This document shows, piece after piece, positions 49,566 through 56,221 of a stretch of 57,882 bases of DNA (position 1 is its first letter; every line of letters starts with the position of its first letter). The stretch is taken from the NCBI GenBank assembly GCA_964423795.1, contig CAYRGC010000007.1, positions 1-57,882 of the forward strand, written 5' to 3'. The DNA is from CAYRGC01 sp964423795. Lineage in GTDB: Bacteria > Patescibacteriota > Gracilibacteria > Peribacterales > Peribacteraceae. The translations under genes and the position numbers were made by a program. The notes under the pieces are model-generated. The model was not told the DNA's origin. It saw only the letters and a list, made by a program, of their open reading frames with translations, and did no database searches.

Positions 49566-51060
49566 TATCAATACTTTGGCGATACTGCAGCGCCTCGGCG
49601 ACGTGGCTCGTTTGGATGCCGTCCGAGCCCGCCAGGTCCGCGATGGTGCGGGCCACTTTGATCGTGCGGTGGTAGGCGCGGGCGGAGAGCCCGAGCTTCT
49701 CCACGGCCTGCCGGAGCAGCTTCTCGGACGGGGCATCGAGGGCGCAGAGGCCATCGATCTCCTTCACGCCCATTTCCTTGTTGGTCTGCATGCCGGCGGA
49801 GGCGAGCCTGGCCGCCTGCCGCTCGCGGGCGCTCAGCACGCGCTCGCGGATGAGCGCGCTCGTCTCCGCGGAAGCCGAAGGCGGGCGCTGGAGCTCGGCG
49901 ATCGGGACGGGTCGCACGTCGATCGTGAGGTCGATGCGGTCGAGGAGCGGGGCGGAGATGCGCCGGTGGATCTTCGGCGCCGAGGACGCGCTGTAGCGCG
50001 CCGGGTTCATGGCCGCGACGAGGATCACGTCCGCCGGGAACGTCACTGAGCCCTGGGCACGGGTAATCGTGATGCTGCGGTCCTCGAGGGGTTGGCGCAG
50101 TACCTCGAGCACCTGGGCGGGGAACTCGGCGAGCTCGTCCAGGAAGAGCACCCCCCGGTGCGCCAGGCTCACTTCGCCGGGCCCGGGCACCTGCCCTCCA
50201 CCGACGATCGAGACGCCGCTGGCGGTGTGGTGCACCAGGCGGAACGGGCGCCGCTCGAGGAGCGGCGAGTCCTTGGGCAGGAGATTGGCCACCGAGTAGA
50301 TCTGCGTGACCTCGATGGACTCCTCCCGCGTCAGGGGAGGGAGGATGCCCCTGAGCGCCTGGGCGAGCAGGGTCTTGCCTGCGCCGGGCGCCCCGGAAAG
50401 GAGCACATTATGCCCGCCGGCGGCGGCGATCTCGAGCGCGCGCTTGGCCTGCTCCTGGCCCCGGACGTCCGCGAAATCCACGAGGTCGCGACGCACCGCC
50501 GCGGGACTCGATGCGGGAGGGGCGAGAGCGGGGGCCGGACGATCGCCCTGAAGGATCTCCACGAGTTCGGAGAGGGACTGCGGCGCGATGACCTCCACCC
50601 CCGGGATGAGCGCCGCCTCGGGACCGTTCACCGCCGGGACGACGAGCGTCTTGATGCCGAGCCGCGCGCACGCGATGGCGGCGGGGAGCACGCCCGAGAC
50701 GTGACGGAGCGACCCGTCGAGGGCGAGCTCGCCGAGGAAGGCGGTACCCCGGAGACGGACCGGATCGATGTCCACCCGCTCGTGCGCGACGAGGAGCCCG
50801 AGCGCGATCGGGAGGTCGTACCGGGGGCCCGATTTCCGGACGTCCGCGGGGGCCAGGTTCACGGTGATCTGGCGCCCGGTCGGGAACCGGTAACCGGCGT
50901 TGCGCACGGCGAGTTGTACCCGCTGTTTACTCTCCTGGACGGCGGTGTCGCCGAGGCCGACGATGAAGAACTTTCCCTCGCCGAGGGTGGACCCGACTTC
51001 GACGGTGACGCATTCGCTTTTGAGACCGACGGTCGTGAAGGACAAGAGCTGGGTAAGCAT
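49552..51060 (-). CDS. comM: ComM/YifB Mg-chelatase-like AAA+ ATPase
   Basis: This 502-residue hexameric helicase promotes branch migration during natural transformation. The N-terminal Lon-protease-like domain starts MLTQLLSFTTVGLKSECVTV. Walker A is SGAPGAGKT near residue 222, Walker B is VLFLDELAEFP, and sensor residues lie in LVAAMNPA. Its presence suggests competence for DNA uptake. The last codons (STKG) and stop lie inside structured element B. It is divergent from yraN across 213 nt of AT-richer DNA. Confidence 0.96.
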   Translation of the reverse strand: MLTQLLSFTTVGLKSECVTVEVGSTLGEGKFFIVGLGDTAVQESKQRVQLAVRNAGYRFPTGRQITVNLAPADVRKSGPRYDLPIALGLLVAHERVDIDPVRLRGTAFLGELALDGSLRHVSGVLPAAIACARLGIKTLVVPAVNGPEAALIPGVEVIAPQSLSELVEILQGDRPAPALAPPASSPAAVRRDLVDFADVRGQEQAKRALEIAAAGGHNVLLSGAPGAGKTLLAQALRGILPPLTREESIEVTQIYSVANLLPKDSPLLERRPFRLVHHTASGVSIVGGGQVPGPGEVSLAHRGVLFLDELAEFPAQVLEVLRQPLEDRSITITRAQGSVTFPADVILVAAMNPARYSASSAPKIHRRISAPLLDRIDLTIDVRPVPIAELQRPPSASAETSALIRERVLSARERQAARLASAGMQTNKEMGVKEIDGLCALDAPSEKLLRQAVEKLGLSARAYHRTIKVARTIADLAGSDGIQTSHVAEALQYRQSIDSTKG

Positions 51061-51273
51061 GGAATTGAAGGAAAAGACGAGTGAGTGTACGTTCGAACAC
51101 CCTTCTGGAAGCAAGCAAATATGGTGGACAATCGTACACCTATTCGTATAGTGCCACATATGCACTCCTGCACTGAGATTTCCAAAGGGTCATCTATTAC
51201 TGACATTTCCCTCCGACAAGCCATTTCCCGTCAAAAGAACCAGACATGTCGTCCTCTCCCCTTTACCCGGAAC

Positions 51274-51648
51274 ATGCCCCGCCGACCGGGCACCGCCGAC
51301 GTCGGTAGACAGGGGGAAGCCGTTGCCTGCGGGCACCTCCTTTCCCTCGGATTCGAGGTGCTTGGGAAGAACCTCCGGGTGGGTCGGGACGAGATCGATC
51401 TCCTCGCCCGCGACCCCGTGGACGGCACCCTCGTCTTCGTCGAAGTGAAGGCGCGCCGGAGCGTCCACGAGGACTACCGTCCCGAGCTCAACATGACGGA
51501 ACGAAAACGCCGCGCCATGTCCCGCGCGGCACGGACGTACGTCGCCCGGGAGGAGTACGAGGGCGGGTACCGGATGGACCTCGTCTGCGTCGCGGCGGGG
51601 CTCGTCGTGGACCACGTCAAAGACGTCGCGTGGGAGGACGATGACTGA
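51274..51648 (+). CDS. yraN: UPF0102 (YraN) nuclease-fold protein
   Basis: This 124-residue protein has the YraN endonuclease-like core: GRQGEAVACGHLLSLGFEVL, then GRDEIDLLARD and FVEVKARRS, which together form the D-ExK site. The family is linked to Holliday-junction-like resolvase folds and sits near comM in many genomes, consistent with a role in transformation or recombination. The ATG at 51274 is chosen to match the family start. The following gene begins just after or overlaps its end. Confidence 0.94.
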   Translation: MPRRPGTADVGRQGEAVACGHLLSLGFEVLGKNLRVGRDEIDLLARDPVDGTLVFVEVKARRSVHEDYRPELNMTERKRRAMSRAARTYVAREEYEGGYRMDLVCVAAGLVVDHVKDVAWEDDD

Positions 51649-51685
51649 CCGTCACCCGTGGACCGGGAGATCGCGCGACGGTACG

Positions 51686-52027
51686 ATGAAGGGCATGCGC
51701 CCCTCACGACTCAAGCGGTTCTCCATCGGCTTCATGATCGGCTGCATACCGTCCCTCTGTCTCTTCGCGGCCAACTGGCTCGCCAGCCAGGGCGTGATGA
51801 TCGACGCGTTGTACTACCCCTCGGCATTCTTCGTCTGGGTTCCTGTCGTTCTGACCCTGCCGTTCACGGCTATTCCCCCTATCGGTCGGTTCATCGCGGA
51901 AAGCCCGCTCGCCCCGCCGCTCGCGTTCGTCTATCTCCTGGGATTCTGGCCGATGCTCTGCGGCGTGCTCGGTCTCTTCTTCGACCCGCGGCTGGCATCG
52001 TTCAGGCTGCGTACAGCACGGTCATAG
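51686..52027 (+). CDS. Small membrane protein, hypothetical
   Basis: This protein of about 113 residues has three hydrophobic helices (GFMIGCIPSLCLFAANWLA, FFVWVPVVLTLPFTAIPP, LAFVYLLGFWPMLCGVLGLF). No family is recognised. The start is uncertain: ATG 51641 overlaps yraN, while ATG 51695 lies 7 nt after a TACGAT box. The end overlaps the convergent pgl gene by 26 nt. Confidence 0.6.
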   Translation: MKGMRPSRLKRFSIGFMIGCIPSLCLFAANWLASQGVMIDALYYPSAFFVWVPVVLTLPFTAIPPIGRFIAESPLAPPLAFVYLLGFWPMLCGVLGLFFDPRLASFRLRTARS

Positions 52028-52700
52028 ACCCCTTGTCCACGAGCGCCTTGAGCGGCCAGCGACTGGGTCCCTCCTTCGCGGCGACCATCTCTTCCCACAC
52101 CCTTCTCTTCGCTTCTCCCTTGAGGAGCAGGAGCGACCGCTTGGCACGGTTCAGGATCGGAAGCGTGAGGCTGATGCGGTCACGAACATCGAAGCGTTCC
52201 GTGGTCGTGTGGATCGCGATCGCGGGACCGAACGCCTCCTCCGCGAGGGGCGGGAACAGGGACGCCGTATGGCCGTCGTCCCCCATGCCCAGCGTGACGG
52301 CGTCGATGCCGCGCTGTTCGACGAGCGATCCGATCACCTGATCGTACTGGCGCACGCAGGCGTCGAGCGGCAGGCTCGGATCGGGAAGGATCACCTGCGA
52401 CTCGGGGATGGGCGCGTGCCTGAGGAGCGTGGAACGGAGAAGGAACTGGTTGCTCTTGGGGTCGTCGGCGCGGACATGGCGGTCATCGACCAGGAAGACC
52501 CAGACCGCGGACCAGTCGATGTCCTTCGACCGTCCGAGCGCCTCGTACGCCGGACCGGGCGTCGACCCGCCGGAAAGACCGATCACCGCATGACCTTTCT
52601 CCGCGATCGCCGCCTTGATCAGCGCCTCCAGCCACTCCAGCGCGGTCTGCGTGAGCGCGGCGGCATCCGGGAGATTGGTGGGAGTGGGGAAGCGGGACAT
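52002..52700 (-). CDS. pgl: 6-phosphogluconolactonase
   Basis: This 232-residue SOL/DevB-type enzyme hydrolyses 6-phosphogluconolactone, the second step of the oxidative pentose phosphate pathway. Signature segments are AVIGLSGGSTPGPAYEAL, FLVDDRHVRADDPKSN and LGMGDDGHTASLFP. ATG 52700 is supported by a promoter 6 nt upstream. The frame continues upstream into a translated repeat (FGIWNLEL) that is not part of the protein. Zwf, which makes its substrate, lies 0.4 kb away on the same strand. Confidence 0.96.
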   Translation of the reverse strand: MSRFPTPTNLPDAAALTQTALEWLEALIKAAIAEKGHAVIGLSGGSTPGPAYEALGRSKDIDWSAVWVFLVDDRHVRADDPKSNQFLLRSTLLRHAPIPESQVILPDPSLPLDACVRQYDQVIGSLVEQRGIDAVTLGMGDDGHTASLFPPLAEEAFGPAIAIHTTTERFDVRDRISLTLPILNRAKRSLLLLKGEAKRRVWEEMVAAKEGPSRWPLKALVDKGSMTVLYAA

Positions 52701-52706
52701 AGACGC

Positions 52707-52735
52707 AGAATAAAGCTCCAAATTCCAAATCCCAA
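52707..52735 (-). promoter_or_regulatory. Promoter of pgl, using a dispersed repeat as -35
   Basis: On the minus strand TTGGGA (52730-52735) and TATTCT (52707-52712) are 17 bp apart, and the ATG follows after 6 nt. The -35 hexamer lies inside a low-complexity repeat (TTTGGGATTTGGAATTTGG), so a repeat insertion may have supplied promoter sequence. Confidence 0.65.
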
Positions 52736-52761
52736 ACACCAAATTGTTTCTTATTGTTTCA

Positions 52762-52989
52762 TCATTCGTCAAAGATGCTCTTTTGTGACGGCGGATTCCT
52801 GACGGGCCCCATGAGTTTCCGCAGGATCGCGTGATATCCGGCCATGAGAGATGCCACCGCGTACGCGGGAAGATTGATCGTCATGTGGAACACGTCGACA
52901 CCCTTTTCCAGGAGTGTTTTCTTGCCGAAGCCCTCCAAGTTGACCGGGGCTCTGAGGAAATCCGATGAGCGGAGCTCAGGATCTGTCAT
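52762..52989 (-). CDS. Small hypothetical protein
   Basis: This 75-residue protein starts MTDPELRSSDFLRAPVNLEG after an AGGGAA Shine-Dalgarno-like stretch. It has one mildly hydrophobic segment (LPAYAVASLMAGYHAIL) and a basic tail. No family is recognised. It lies between zwf and pgl on the same strand. Confidence 0.5.
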   Translation of the reverse strand: MTDPELRSSDFLRAPVNLEGFGKKTLLEKGVDVFHMTINLPAYAVASLMAGYHAILRKLMGPVRNPPSQKSIFDE

Positions 52990-53026
52990 TTCCCTATAGG
53001 CTACATGGTCTGCAAATTTTATACAT

Positions 53027-53137
53027 GCGCGAAGGCCGGCGAGTTTTTTTCTGAGCAGAGCCGAAGGACCGGCCTGGAGCGCCTCTTTGCCGGAAGGGTG
53101 GGCCCGCGGGAGGGGCACCGACGATGGCCCTTCCGCG
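53027..53137 (-). repeat. Structured 3' element, copy C (after zwf), with nested palindrome
   Basis: Same order of blocks as copies A and B, beginning 1 nt beyond the zwf stop. The terminal stem here is GGCCGG/CCGGCC, a third covarying version. Its loop is enlarged by a CTGAGCAGAGCCGAAGGA core of the dispersed palindrome family plus a T-run, so one repeat seems to have inserted into another. Confidence 0.7.
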
Positions 53138-53138
53138 A

Positions 53139-54629
53139 TTAAAACCACTCTATCCCGTCCCGCGCGATCCATGCGCCGGCTTCCTCGGGACCGTTCGATC
53201 CGGCCGGATAGGCATAGAGTGGAGTCGAGGACTGGTCGAGGTGCGCCTGGAGCGGATCGATGAGGCGCCACGAGGCGCGGACCTCCTCGAAGGAAAGGAA
53301 CCAGTTACGGATGCCCGCGATGGCCTCGAGAAGCAGGAGACCGTGCTCGGGAAGACAATCGCCCACGCAAACGAGCGGGTCTTCCAGGAGGAGCGGACGG
53401 AACTTGGGCTCAAGGCCGCCAAGCTTCGTCTGCAGGTGCATGCGCATGCCCGCCTCGCCCTGGAGGATGATGTCGAGACGGTTCGGGGAACTGCCCTCGC
53501 CCACGCGCCGGGGCTCCTGGAAACGGATCGTGATGCGGGTCTCCTTCTTGCCGAGGCGTTTGCCGGAACGCAGGTAGAACGGCACGCCCTGCCAACGCGA
53601 CTCGCGACTGAGGAACTTGGCGCAGGCGAAGGTGTTCGTGCGCGACTGCGGCGCCACGCCGTCCTCCTCGCGGTATCCCGGCACCGACTCCCCGCGCACG
53701 TTGCCCGCGGTGTACTGGCCCTGGAGCACGAGGTCGCCCATGTCGGAAGCGGGCGGCAGGTAGAACTGCCTCAGCGCGTTGAGCCGGCTTTCGGCAAGAC
53801 CGTCGTCGGTATCCTTGATGTGCATCGTGAGGAGCGACGCGATCATGAGGAGATGGCTCTGGAACATGTCCCGGAGCGCTCCCGTGTGATCGTAGTACCC
53901 GGCGCGACCCTCGAGGCCCATGGGCTCCGAGGCGGTCACCTCGACATGGTGGATCAGCGAGTTCTTGAAGAGGCGCTCGAGGATGGGATTCGCGAAGCGC
54001 AGGTAATAGATATTGCGCACGGCCTCCTTGCCCAGATAGTGGTCGAGCAGGAGCACCTCGTCGTTCTTGAAGCAGCGCTGCAGCTCCGCGATGATCGCCT
54101 CGAAGCTCTTGAGGTCGTGCCCCACGGGCTTCTCCACGATGCAGCGGAAGGGCTGGCTGACTTGTCCTGAGCTTGTCGAAGGGCGCACGCCGCCCGCCCC
54201 GATGTTCTTGAGGACGTCGGCGAAGACGGTCGGCGGCACGGAAAGATATGAGAGACGCACGGCGGGACCCATGCTCTTCTCGAGCGACGCGAGCGTGGCC
54301 GCGAGCGTGCGGTAATCGTCCGCCTTGTCGTACTGGCCGGAGACGTAGTGGAAGTGGTTCAGGAATTCCGCGAGCACGGCCTTGTTCACCTCGGGCATCT
54401 GCGCGTGCACGGACGCCTCGACGAGAGAGCGGAACTGCGCGTCCGTCATGGGCGAGCGGGCGTACCCCACGATCGAGTACTTCTCCGGCAAGCGCTTTTT
54501 GAGCGCGAGCACGTAGAGGGAGGGGTACAGCTTGAGCTTCGCGAGGTGACCGGAGGCGCCGAAGAGCACGAAGCTGAACGGCTTGTCCTGAGCCGAGACG
54601 AATGGCTGGGTGGCGGAGAGGGAAACCAT
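53139..54629 (-). CDS. zwf: Glucose-6-phosphate 1-dehydrogenase
   Basis: This 496-residue enzyme oxidises glucose 6-phosphate with NADP to 6-phosphogluconolactone. The cofactor loop is LFGASGHLAKLKLYPSLY, where the usual GASGDLA has His for Asp. The substrate site is CIVEKPVGHDL and LLDHYLGKEAVRNIYYLRFAN. Residues about 148-155 (RPSTSSGQ) are the translation of a palindromic repeat just before the CIVEKP strand. ATG 54629 is supported by a near-consensus promoter. Pgl downstream takes its product. Confidence 0.97.
   Translation of the reverse strand: MVSLSATQPFVSAQDKPFSFVLFGASGHLAKLKLYPSLYVLALKKRLPEKYSIVGYARSPMTDAQFRSLVEASVHAQMPEVNKAVLAEFLNHFHYVSGQYDKADDYRTLAATLASLEKSMGPAVRLSYLSVPPTVFADVLKNIGAGGVRPSTSSGQVSQPFRCIVEKPVGHDLKSFEAIIAELQRCFKNDEVLLLDHYLGKEAVRNIYYLRFANPILERLFKNSLIHHVEVTASEPMGLEGRAGYYDHTGALRDMFQSHLLMIASLLTMHIKDTDDGLAESRLNALRQFYLPPASDMGDLVLQGQYTAGNVRGESVPGYREEDGVAPQSRTNTFACAKFLSRESRWQGVPFYLRSGKRLGKKETRITIRFQEPRRVGEGSSPNRLDIILQGEAGMRMHLQTKLGGLEPKFRPLLLEDPLVCVGDCLPEHGLLLLEAIAGIRNWFLSFEEVRASWRLIDPLQAHLDQSSTPLYAYPAGSNGPEEAGAWIARDGIEWF
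54164..54183. repeat. Palindromic repeat inside zwf
   Basis: Core GTCCTGAGCTTGTCGAAGGG in frame in zwf. It is the same family as in aspS and dnaE but read in a different frame, giving STSSGQ instead of LSGVEG. Confidence 0.85.
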
Positions 54630-54639
54630 GTGAATGCCG

Positions 54640-54668
54640 ATGGTAGAAGAGAGGGGCTTCGGTGACAA
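54640..54668 (-). promoter_or_regulatory. Promoter of zwf
   Basis: On the minus strand TTGTCA (54663-54668, five of six consensus bases) and TACCAT (54640-54645) are 17 bp apart. The ATG is 10 nt downstream, so the leader is only a few nucleotides. Confidence 0.75.
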
Positions 54669-54721
54669 AGAAAATCCGCGCGCGTCCGAGATGATTCGCC
54701 CGGAAAAAGCGCCCCGGTCTC

Positions 54722-54750
54722 TTGCGCCGGATCGAGGGGAATTCGATACT
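54722..54750 (+). promoter_or_regulatory. Promoter of the SLH-cupredoxin gene (leaderless)
   Basis: TTGCGC (54722-54727) and GATACT (54745-54750) are 17 bp apart, with the ATG 7 nt further on. It is divergent from the zwf promoter 54 nt away. Confidence 0.7.
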
Positions 54751-54757
54751 GTCGGCC

Positions 54758-55771
54758 ATGGACAGGCGCATCCGCTCGGCTTTCGCTCTCGGCATGGCGC
54801 TTTTGCCGTTCCTGGCCGCGGCACAGGGGCCGCGGTTCTCCGATGTTCCGGCGGACGCCTGGTACGCGACGTACGTGGAGAAGGCCGCAGACGCCGGAAT
54901 CGTGACCGGATACGTCGGGGAAGACGGGCAGCCCACGGGGCTCTTCGGGCCGGCCGACAAGGTGACCCTCGAACAGGCGCTCAAGATGGTGCTCGAGGCC
55001 GCGGGATACGAGGAGACCGTCTACGAACACGCGTGCGGCGCCGGATGCGGCGGGACGTTCTCCGCCACCCCCTGGGCCCACGCGTACGCGACGGTCGCGA
55101 TGGCGGAGCGCTTCGACGTGCTGCGGGCCGACAAGGTCAATCTGCGCCGCGCCGCGACCCGCGCCGAGGTGGCGCAGCTCGTGGCGGACGCCTTCCGCCC
55201 CAGCTTCAAGCTGGACACGATCGTCCCGGAGACGTTCTCGGACGTCGATCTGAACAACAAGGACCATCATGAGGCCGCCGTCAATTCCCTCGTGCAGGAC
55301 GGCATCATGAGCGGCGACGGCGATTGTGAGCCCGGTCCGGCGTGCCCCAAGACCACGTTCCGGCCGGCCGACACCATCATCCGCGCGGAAGTCGCAAAGG
55401 TGGTGACCAAGGCGATCGAGAAGTACGGCAAGCGCGGGGATGGCATGCAGCCGACCCGCAATGCCTTCACGTCATTCCCCGGAGAAGTGGAACTATGGTA
55501 CTTCCCCTCGCAGGGATTCGTCTTTCCGAACGGCGAGGCCTCCGTACGCGTCGGCACCGACGTCCGGTTCGTAAACCGCGGCAAGACGCCCATCTGGATC
55601 GCCTCCGACCCGCACCCGACGCATGACGCTCTCCCGGGCTTCGATGCCAAGGGGCAGATGAGCCAGAACGAGTCCTTTACCTTCATGTTCACGAAAACGG
55701 GTACATGGGCCTTCCATAACGAGATGAACCCCGGAAACGCGAAGGCCTACGGCCAGGTCGACGTCGAGTAA
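54758..55771 (+). CDS. SLH-domain protein with C-terminal cupredoxin domain
   Basis: This 337-residue exported protein has a signal peptide (ALGMALLPFLAAAQG). SLH-like repeats cover about residues 25-235 (FSDVPADAWYATYVEKAADA, TFSDVDLNNKDHHEAAVNSL, TTFRPADTIIRAEVAKVV). The last 90 residues look like a cupredoxin: VRFVNRGKTPIWIASDPHPT, then GTWAFHNEMNPG. His residues in DPHPTH and FHNEM fit copper ligands, but no Cys ligand is present, so a type 1 blue-copper site is unlikely. A wall-anchored redox or metal-binding role is inferred. Confidence 0.9.
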   Translation: MDRRIRSAFALGMALLPFLAAAQGPRFSDVPADAWYATYVEKAADAGIVTGYVGEDGQPTGLFGPADKVTLEQALKMVLEAAGYEETVYEHACGAGCGGTFSATPWAHAYATVAMAERFDVLRADKVNLRRAATRAEVAQLVADAFRPSFKLDTIVPETFSDVDLNNKDHHEAAVNSLVQDGIMSGDGDCEPGPACPKTTFRPADTIIRAEVAKVVTKAIEKYGKRGDGMQPTRNAFTSFPGEVELWYFPSQGFVFPNGEASVRVGTDVRFVNRGKTPIWIASDPHPTHDALPGFDAKGQMSQNESFTFMFTKTGTWAFHNEMNPGNAKAYGQVDVE

Positions 55772-55865
55772 GGACGGGCAATGGGCGATCGGCGACCAGG
55801 GCAGGAGATTTCTGGCGTGCTAAGTACTTTCATTCCAATCGCCGGTCGCCTACCGCGCCCTCGCC

Positions 55866-55894
55866 TTGCTTCGTCCATCCTCCGCTCCTACACT
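55866..55894 (+). promoter_or_regulatory. Promoter of the metK leader
   Basis: TTGCTT (55866-55871) and TACACT (55889-55894) are 17 bp apart. Transcription would start near 55902, just before the riboswitch P1 stem. Confidence 0.75.
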
Positions 55895-55910
55895 TTCCGC
55901 ACACCACCGC

Positions 55911-56010
55911 CTATCCAGAGTGATGTCGAGGGAACTGGCCCGTTTGAGACATCCCCCAACCTCCGAAGCCTCGGAACGGTGGGAAATCCAGCCCCAAAAG
56001 GGGAAGATAG
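55911..56010 (+). promoter_or_regulatory. SAM riboswitch (S-box/SAM-I class) upstream of metK
   Basis: The 100-nt leader has the S-box layout. P1 pairs CTATC with GATAG. P2 pairs GATGTC with GACATC around the conserved GAGGGAACTGGCCCG. P3 follows CCCCAACC with stem CCGA/TCGG and the conserved GGTGGGAAATCC. P4 is a CCCC/GGGG hairpin, then GAAGATAG closes P1. Such riboswitches bind S-adenosylmethionine and shut off SAM synthesis genes, and metK downstream is the expected target. A terminator follows within 10 nt. Confidence 0.92.
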
Positions 56011-56018
56011 CCACTTCA

Positions 56019-56050
56019 AGAAGCTCTTCCTCCCCGGGAGAGTTCTTTTC
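56019..56050 (+). terminator. Riboswitch expression-platform terminator
   Basis: AGAAGCTCTTCC (56019-56030) pairs with GGGAGAGTTCT (56036-56046), with one bulged G and one G-T pair, loop TCCCC, followed by TTTTCT. When SAM is bound and P1 is formed this hairpin should stop transcription before metK. Confidence 0.8.
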
Positions 56051-56131
56051 TATCATCGCCCGATGGAATCACGAATTATAAATTATGAATCACACGCTTC
56101 TCATAATTCGTAATTCATTCTTCATTCTCTC

Positions 56132-56221
56132 ATGTCTCATTTTTTCACCTCCGCCCTTCGACAGGCTCAGGGTGACAACCTCGCTTCTCTTCCTTCTTAA
56201 TTTTATGTCTCATTTTTTCAC
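56132..56221 (+). repeat. Duplicated metK 5' end flanking a palindromic repeat
   Basis: The first 17 nt of metK (56205-56221) also occur at 56132-56148. Between the copies lie a repeat core (GCCCTTCGACAGGCTCAGGG) and a pyrimidine-rich stretch. The upstream copy is out of frame with metK. Confidence 0.85.

Noticed and set aside
56085..56204. N-terminal extension of MetK
   Set aside because: The extra residues come from repeat DNA and a duplicated copy of the metK start in another frame; the family begins at MSHFFTSESV.
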